Source: Phascolarctobacterium sp.
Lineage (GTDB): Bacteria > Bacillota > Negativicutes > Acidaminococcales > Acidaminococcaceae
Assembly (NCBI GenBank): GCA_016302525.1
Contig: JAEDNJ010000096.1
Coordinates: 1-6,212, forward strand
Direction of reading: 5' to 3'
Length of the DNA stretch: 6,212 nt
Shown here: positions 4,861 to 6,212 of the stretch, piece by piece
Numbering within the stretch: position 1 is the first letter of the stretch
How the letters are laid out: every line of letters starts with the position of its first letter
Program-made: the position numbers and the translations under genes
The notes under the pieces: generated by a model
Told to the model about the DNA's origin: nothing
What the model saw: the letters and a program-made list of their open reading frames with translations, nothing else
Databases searched by the model: none

Positions 4861-6212
4861 ATGGCTTCTAAAGCAGTTTATGAAAAAGCAGGAATAAGAT
4901 TTACGCAGGGCTCGCCCTTGCCCTTTGGGGCTTGCTGCTGTGCGGCTAAGTCTATCAACTTTTCCATAAACTCCTTGCACGCTGCCTCCTGCACTCTGGT
5001 GCTATATCATAAGGGGGCTAAGGAGCCCTTTGCTGAGCTAGAGCTGCCCCAAAGCTTTAAAACAGGAGCCAATTTTGCTATCAGGGTGCTTGACCTAGAG
5101 CTGGGAGATTTAGAGTATGGCTATCGCTTTGAGGGGCCGTATGATGAAAGCAAGGGCCTGCTTTTTGACAAGAGCAGGGTGCTGCTCGACCCCTATGCTA
5201 AGCTCATTAGCGGCCATGAGGTGTGGGGCGAGCTAGCCTATAAGGACACTGATTATCCCTTGCGAAGCTGTCTAGACACCAAAGAATATGACTGGGAGGG
5301 GGATAGACCGCTAAACCTGCCCTTAGAAAAGGCTATCATCTACGAGGCCCATGTGCGCAGCTTTACTAAGGATGAGAGCAGCGGCGTAGCTGCTCCTGGC
5401 ACCTACGCTGGGCTCATAGAGAAGCTTCCTTATTTAAAGGAGCTGGGAGTAAACTGCATTGAGCTGCTGCCCGTGTTTGACTTTAATGAGCGTGAATTTG
5501 ACAACCAGCCCGAAAAAAATATTGTCAACCTATGGGGCTATTCGCCGCTAAGCTTTTTTGCGCCCAAGCTGAGCTATGCCCACAGTGGGCAGGCTAGCGA
5601 GCTCAAGGATTTAGTCAAGGCTCTGCATAAGGCGGGGATAGAGGTCATTTTAGATGTTGTCTATAACCACACGGCAGAATTTGCGGCTGAAAATATTGAC
5701 AAGCCCTTAATCTACAGCCTGCGTGGTATTGATAATCCAACTTATTATCTGCTAAAAGAGGATGGCAGCGATTATAATTTCAGTGGCTGCTTTAACACGC
5801 TTAACTGTGCTCATCCCGTGGTAAGCCAGCTGATTTTGGATTCCCTGCGCCATTGGGTGACGGAATATCATGTGGACGGCTTCCGTTTTGACCTGGCTTC
5901 TATTCTAGCTAGGGGTAGGGATGGCGAGCTGTTAGACAAGCCCCAGCTTTTGGAGGCTATTAGCCTTGATCCCATCCTAGCGAATACCAAGCTTATTGCT
6001 GAGGCCTGGGATGCAGGCGGTGCTTATCAGGTGGGCAATTTCCCTGCACCTGGGGCTTGGAGCCAGTGGAACGACCGCTTTCGCAATACCCTAAGGGGCT
6101 ATCTGCGGGGTGAAGCTCTAGCTGGCAAGGATTTAGTAAAACGGATTCAGGGCTCGCCAGATATTTTTACTAAGCCTGCTGCCTCTATAAACATGGTTAC
6201 TTGTCACGACGG
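4861..6212 (+). CDS. glgX: Glycogen debranching enzyme GlgX (isoamylase type, GH13_11), 3' end cut by window
   Basis: The first 450 codons are present and the frame is open to the window edge. GlgX-type enzymes hydrolyse alpha-1,6 branch points of glycogen or phosphorylase limit dextrin in the cytoplasm, releasing short malto-oligosaccharides. The N-terminal part (about residues 10-120: GSPLPFGACC, VNFS-like INFSINSLHA, YGYRFEGPYD, DPYAK) is the CBM48-type beta domain of this family. YEAHVRSFT (161-169) opens the barrel and LWGYSPLSFFAP (224-235) is a GlgX/isoamylase hallmark. Region I is DVVYNH (265-270), region II is GFRFDLAS with nucleophile D344, region III is AEAWD with acid/base E381, and region IV is VTCHD ending in D450, so the whole catalytic triad is visible. 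The missing part should be roughly 200 or more residues, judging from family lengths. AAGGAGG (4846-4852) lies eight bases before the ATG. The gene is divergent from the GH13 glucosidase. Pullulanase or isoamylase is a less likely name, because the YQVGNFP and WSQWNDRFRNT segments (389-410) fit GlgX well. Confidence 0.93.
   Translation, partial: MASKAVYEKAGIRFTQGSPLPFGACCCAAKSINFSINSLHAASCTLVLYHKGAKEPFAELELPQSFKTGANFAIRVLDLELGDLEYGYRFEGPYDESKGLLFDKSRVLLDPYAKLISGHEVWGELAYKDTDYPLRSCLDTKEYDWEGDRPLNLPLEKAIIYEAHVRSFTKDESSGVAAPGTYAGLIEKLPYLKELGVNCIELLPVFDFNEREFDNQPEKNIVNLWGYSPLSFFAPKLSYAHSGQASELKDLVKALHKAGIEVILDVVYNHTAEFAAENIDKPLIYSLRGIDNPTYYLLKEDGSDYNFSGCFNTLNCAHPVVSQLILDSLRHWVTEYHVDGFRFDLASILARGRDGELLDKPQLLEAISLDPILANTKLIAEAWDAGGAYQVGNFPAPGAWSQWNDRFRNTLRGYLRGEALAGKDLVKRIQGSPDIFTKPAASINMVTCHD

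Noticed and set aside
1..6212. An undescribed defence, mobile or biosynthetic system
   Set aside because: Every long coding region belongs to a familiar housekeeping or carbohydrate family, and there are no repeats arrays, integrases, toxins or unknown multi-gene clusters.

Overview
The window looks like ordinary chromosome from a low-to-mid GC anaerobic Firmicute (Negativicutes or Clostridia would fit). The evidence is strong AAGGAGG-type ribosome binding sites, TATAAT-type promoters, and protein types typical of such organisms. I cannot name a genus. No phage, transposon, CRISPR, rRNA or tRNA sequence is visible.

Layout: (1) Positions 1-1134 hold a promoter and a plus-strand gene for an FMN-dependent alpha-hydroxy-acid dehydrogenase/oxidase family protein with a four-cysteine N-terminal motif. 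(2) A strong hairpin with T-runs on both sides separates it from a convergent minus-strand gene for a small ArsC/Spx-type thioredoxin-fold protein. (3) Next on the minus strand is a YhcC/YtqA-type (TIGR01212) radical SAM protein with its own extended -10 promoter and a perfect dyad beside it. (4) Between that promoter and the next gene lies a decayed copy of the 3' end of a GH13 glucosidase gene, directly beside the intact 3' end it resembles. (5) The intact minus-strand GH13 alpha-glucosidase follows. (6) A 333-base divergent promoter region rich in small inverted repeats separates it from (7) a plus-strand glycogen debranching enzyme gene (glgX), cut off by the window end just after its last catalytic aspartate.

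The two right-hand genes form a plausible unit for alpha-glucan use: GlgX removes branches from glycogen or limit dextrin and the GH13 glucosidase hydrolyses the short oligosaccharides to glucose. The three left-hand genes are not obviously linked to this or to one another; gaps of about 200 bases and separate promoter candidates argue against one operon.

I do not see an undescribed multi-gene system. The most informative non-routine observation is the degenerate tandem copy of the glucosidase 3' end (2707-2838), which records a lost paralogue or an old partial duplication.
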